39,371 bases of DNA from an uncultured Eubacteriales bacterium (GTDB lineage: Bacteria > Bacillota > Clostridia > Oscillospirales > Oscillospiraceae). This document shows, piece by piece, positions 37,720 to 39,371 of this stretch (its first letter is position 1; each line of letters begins with the position of its first letter). The translations under genes were made by a program, and so were the position numbers. The DNA is taken from assembly GCA_900550585.1 (NCBI GenBank), contig URST01000011.1, positions 1-39,371 on the forward strand, in the 5' to 3' direction. The notes under the pieces are model-generated. The model saw nothing but the letters and a program-made list of their open reading frames with translations. It had not been told where the DNA came from and searched no databases.

Positions 37720-39371
37720 TCAGTCCGCCGGACGCATCCGCTTGAGCAGCTCGATGTCCCCCTCCAGACAGGCGGAGGCGGCGCGGCTCACGTCGTAGGT
37801 GATGCAGCCGCCCTTGTCGGGGCACAGCGGCAGCACCACCGCCTCGCCAAGACGGTTCAGCGTCAGGTTCCGGGCATACAGGCTGCGGAACTCCGTCTCC
37901 AGCGCCAGCAGGATATCCCGTGCGTTTTCCAGGCAGCACAGGCTCAGCTCCCACGCGGTGCGGCCGTCCATGGGGGCGAACTCCGGCGCGGCGTAGGGCA
38001 GGATGCGGTTCACCGAGGGCTGCAGCCCGCCGGGCAGCCGCTCCGCGCGGCGGACGGTGTCGCCGCCGATAAAGGGATACAGCGTGGATTCCACGAACCG
38101 CATCCGCAGGTTGGGCAGGTAGTAGATGCCGTCCACCGGATAGCCCAGCTGCTCCATCAGATCCCGGCCCACGCCGGTGAGATAGCCCACCAGCACCTGA
38201 TCCACCGGGGTATGCGTCTCCTCCAGCAGCGGGGCCAGACGCCGGATGCGCTTGCCGTCGTGGAGCATGTCGTCCACCAGGATCACCGGCCGGTCAAAGG
38301 CCCGGATGGTGCGCACCTGGTCGGGCAGCGGCGAATAGTCGGGGTATGCCTCGATGGAATAGGCGCTGAGATCCGCCTCGTACACCTTGTCGGTGCGCAG
38401 CGTCTTGGTGACGGTGTTGGGCACCGCCACGCCCCGCAGGATCTTGCCGTAGGGCACGCAGATGTCGGGCCCCAGGACCCGGGGCGTCACAGGCTCCGAC
38501 GGCACGCCGTTGCGGGCGGTGATGCGCTGCAGCAGCCGGTGGTAGATGACCCCGGCGGACAGGCTCAGCACCAGCGAGCCGGGCTGCAGCTTCGTCAGCG
38601 CGGCCTGCAGGCGCCGGTGGGCGCTGGCGATGGCCTCCGCCACGCGGGGCGATGTGCCCAGCGGCGCCTTGATGGCGGTGTCCACATTGCGGCTGAGGAC
38701 GATGGGGCGGCGCATGTCCACGCCCAGCACGTCATAGCCCTCCCGGTGCTGGACGGGCACGAAGCCCTGCAGCTGCGCCAGCTGCCGTCCGTAGCCGGAC
38801 ACCGCGCCCTCCAGCGGGCAGTACAGCGCGTAGGTATACTCCCGGCTGAGGGCGGTGGTCAGCACCTCCGTCAGCAGCAGCTGACCCAGATCCAGCTGCC
38901 GCTCGCCCTTGGGGACGAACAGACCGCTGAGCAGCAGGGTGTGGCCCCCGGCGTTCTGGCGGACGATGCCGCTGAGCGCCGGGTCATTCAGCCGGGCAAA
39001 CAGGTGCTGGGAGTCCAGGCACCGGTAGGATGCCGCGCCCAGCACATCGCCGCTGACGCCGTCGCACAGCAGCATCATCTGGTCGCCGCACTCCTCCAGA
39101 CGGCGGCGCATGACGGCGGCGGACGCGCCGAAGATATCCCGCAGCAGGCTGTCCGTCCGCTCCTCCGGGCCGGGGCAGCTGACGAACAGCAGATCCTCCG
39201 TCCGCAGCACCGGCTTGTCCTGCGGCTCCCGGAGGTACAGGCCCTGCCGGTAGATGAACTCCTGGGCCATGGGGTCGATGAGGTTGGACACGTCCCGGTT
39301 GGCGTCCACCGCCTCCCGGATGCGGGTGGAGCTGATCTCCTCCAGCTGGGGCGGCAGCGTCAGCTCCACCA
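37720..39371 (-). CDS. Partial: NadD-like / GNAT-like / phosphoribosyltransferase-like fusion protein
   Basis: At least 549 residues; the N-terminus lies outside the window, and the first visible codons are not a real start. Visible 1-45 (EISSTRIREAVDANRDVSNL then FIYRQGLYL) match the C-terminal ISSTxIR tail of NadD/cytidylyltransferase-type nucleotidyltransferases. Residues 60-225 resemble a degenerate GNAT acetyltransferase (VLGAASYRC, TLLLSGLFVPKGERQLDLGQ, YALYCPLEG). Residues 240-440 are phosphoribosyltransferase-like, with PRPP-loop-like PVILVDDMLHDGKRI (361-375). The helical C-terminal 100 residues are unassigned. First visible gene of an operon with the LDH-like and flavodoxin-fold genes. 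It may build a nucleotide-linked cofactor or metabolite (inference). Confidence 0.7.
   Translation of the reverse strand, partial: VELTLPPQLEEISSTRIREAVDANRDVSNLIDPMAQEFIYRQGLYLREPQDKPVLRTEDLLFVSCPGPEERTDSLLRDIFGASAAVMRRRLEECGDQMMLLCDGVSGDVLGAASYRCLDSQHLFARLNDPALSGIVRQNAGGHTLLLSGLFVPKGERQLDLGQLLLTEVLTTALSREYTYALYCPLEGAVSGYGRQLAQLQGFVPVQHREGYDVLGVDMRRPIVLSRNVDTAIKAPLGTSPRVAEAIASAHRRLQAALTKLQPGSLVLSLSAGVIYHRLLQRITARNGVPSEPVTPRVLGPDICVPYGKILRGVAVPNTVTKTLRTDKVYEADLSAYSIEAYPDYSPLPDQVRTIRAFDRPVILVDDMLHDGKRIRRLAPLLEETHTPVDQVLVGYLTGVGRDLMEQLGYPVDGIYYLPNLRMRFVESTLYPFIGGDTVRRAERLPGGLQPSVNRILPYAAPEFAPMDGRTAWELSLCCLENARDILLALETEFRSLYARNLTLNRLGEAVVLPLCPDKGGCITYDVSRAASACLEGDIELLKRMRPAD

Noticed and set aside
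1..39371. CRISPR arrays
   Set aside because: No regularly spaced identical repeats of 25-40 bp were seen, and no cas-like gene is present.

Overview
The window is about 39 kb of GC-rich chromosome, except for a lower-GC mobile block in the middle. The gene set is TRAP transport, ferredoxin-dependent 2-oxoacid oxidation, butyrate kinase and a SUF system ordered C-B-D-S-U. This suggests an anaerobic, butyrate- or branched-acid-forming clostridium, most likely an Oscillospirales gut bacterium. That assignment is inferred from gene content and base composition only; no marker gene fixes the species.

Layout. (1) 1-6692: a minus-strand operon of two paralogous M14 (AstE/AspA-type) zinc deacylases bracketing a complete DctP-DctQ-DctM TRAP transporter, followed by the first 36 codons of a probable iron-containing alcohol dehydrogenase. 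A divergent LysR regulator sits upstream. (2) 6750-15579: layered mobile DNA. It starts with a small ORF and a serine recombinase whose 3' end is replaced by a broken IS30-type element, followed by an unidentified gene remnant. A mobilizable element then carries a DUF6076 gene, an excisionase-like HTH protein, a second HTH protein, a hairpin cluster that may be oriT, MobC, a MOBP-type relaxase and two tandem tyrosine recombinases. It abuts the CCA end of a tRNA-Ala gene. (3) 15580-15866: intact tRNA-Ala(CGC), a degenerate tRNA-Ala-like sequence, and a consensus tRNA promoter. (4) 16031-17230: a homologue of coenzyme F420-0:glutamate ligase. (5) 17290-20950: an autoregulated-looking GntR(YtrA-like)-ABC transporter operon on the minus strand. 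(6) 21154-23493: a single-cluster ferredoxin and an OmpR-type two-component system. (7) 23567-27952: a tight six-gene minus-strand operon of butyrate kinase, an uncharacterised P-loop protein and a four-subunit 2-oxoacid:ferredoxin oxidoreductase (Vor type), with a divergent LysR gene. (8) 29112-30745: an ECF sigma factor with a membrane-anchored, anti-sigma-like partner. (9) 30812-35612: sufCBDSU behind a perfect consensus promoter. (10) 35689-39371: a three-gene minus-strand operon of a tandem flavodoxin-fold protein, a lactate/malate dehydrogenase-like protein, and a large protein (cut by the window edge) that joins a NadD-like tail, a degenerate GNAT-like domain and a phosphoribosyltransferase-like domain.

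How the genes work together. The TRAP system probably imports an acylated carboxylate or amide that the two M14 enzymes deacylate. The Vor-Buk operon fits oxidation of branched 2-oxoacids to acyl-CoA, with reduced ferredoxin, and then ATP formation from acyl phosphate; a phosphotransacylase must be encoded elsewhere. SUF supplies the Fe-S clusters these ferredoxins and oxidoreductases need.

The best candidates for something undescribed are the three-gene operon at the right edge, the tandem integrases (the second carries a duplicated arm-binding-like domain and an HTH), the unassigned P-loop gene inside the Vor-Buk operon, and the tRNA/pseudo-tRNA junction. Many neighbouring gene pairs are separated by long perfect hairpins acting as shared terminators.
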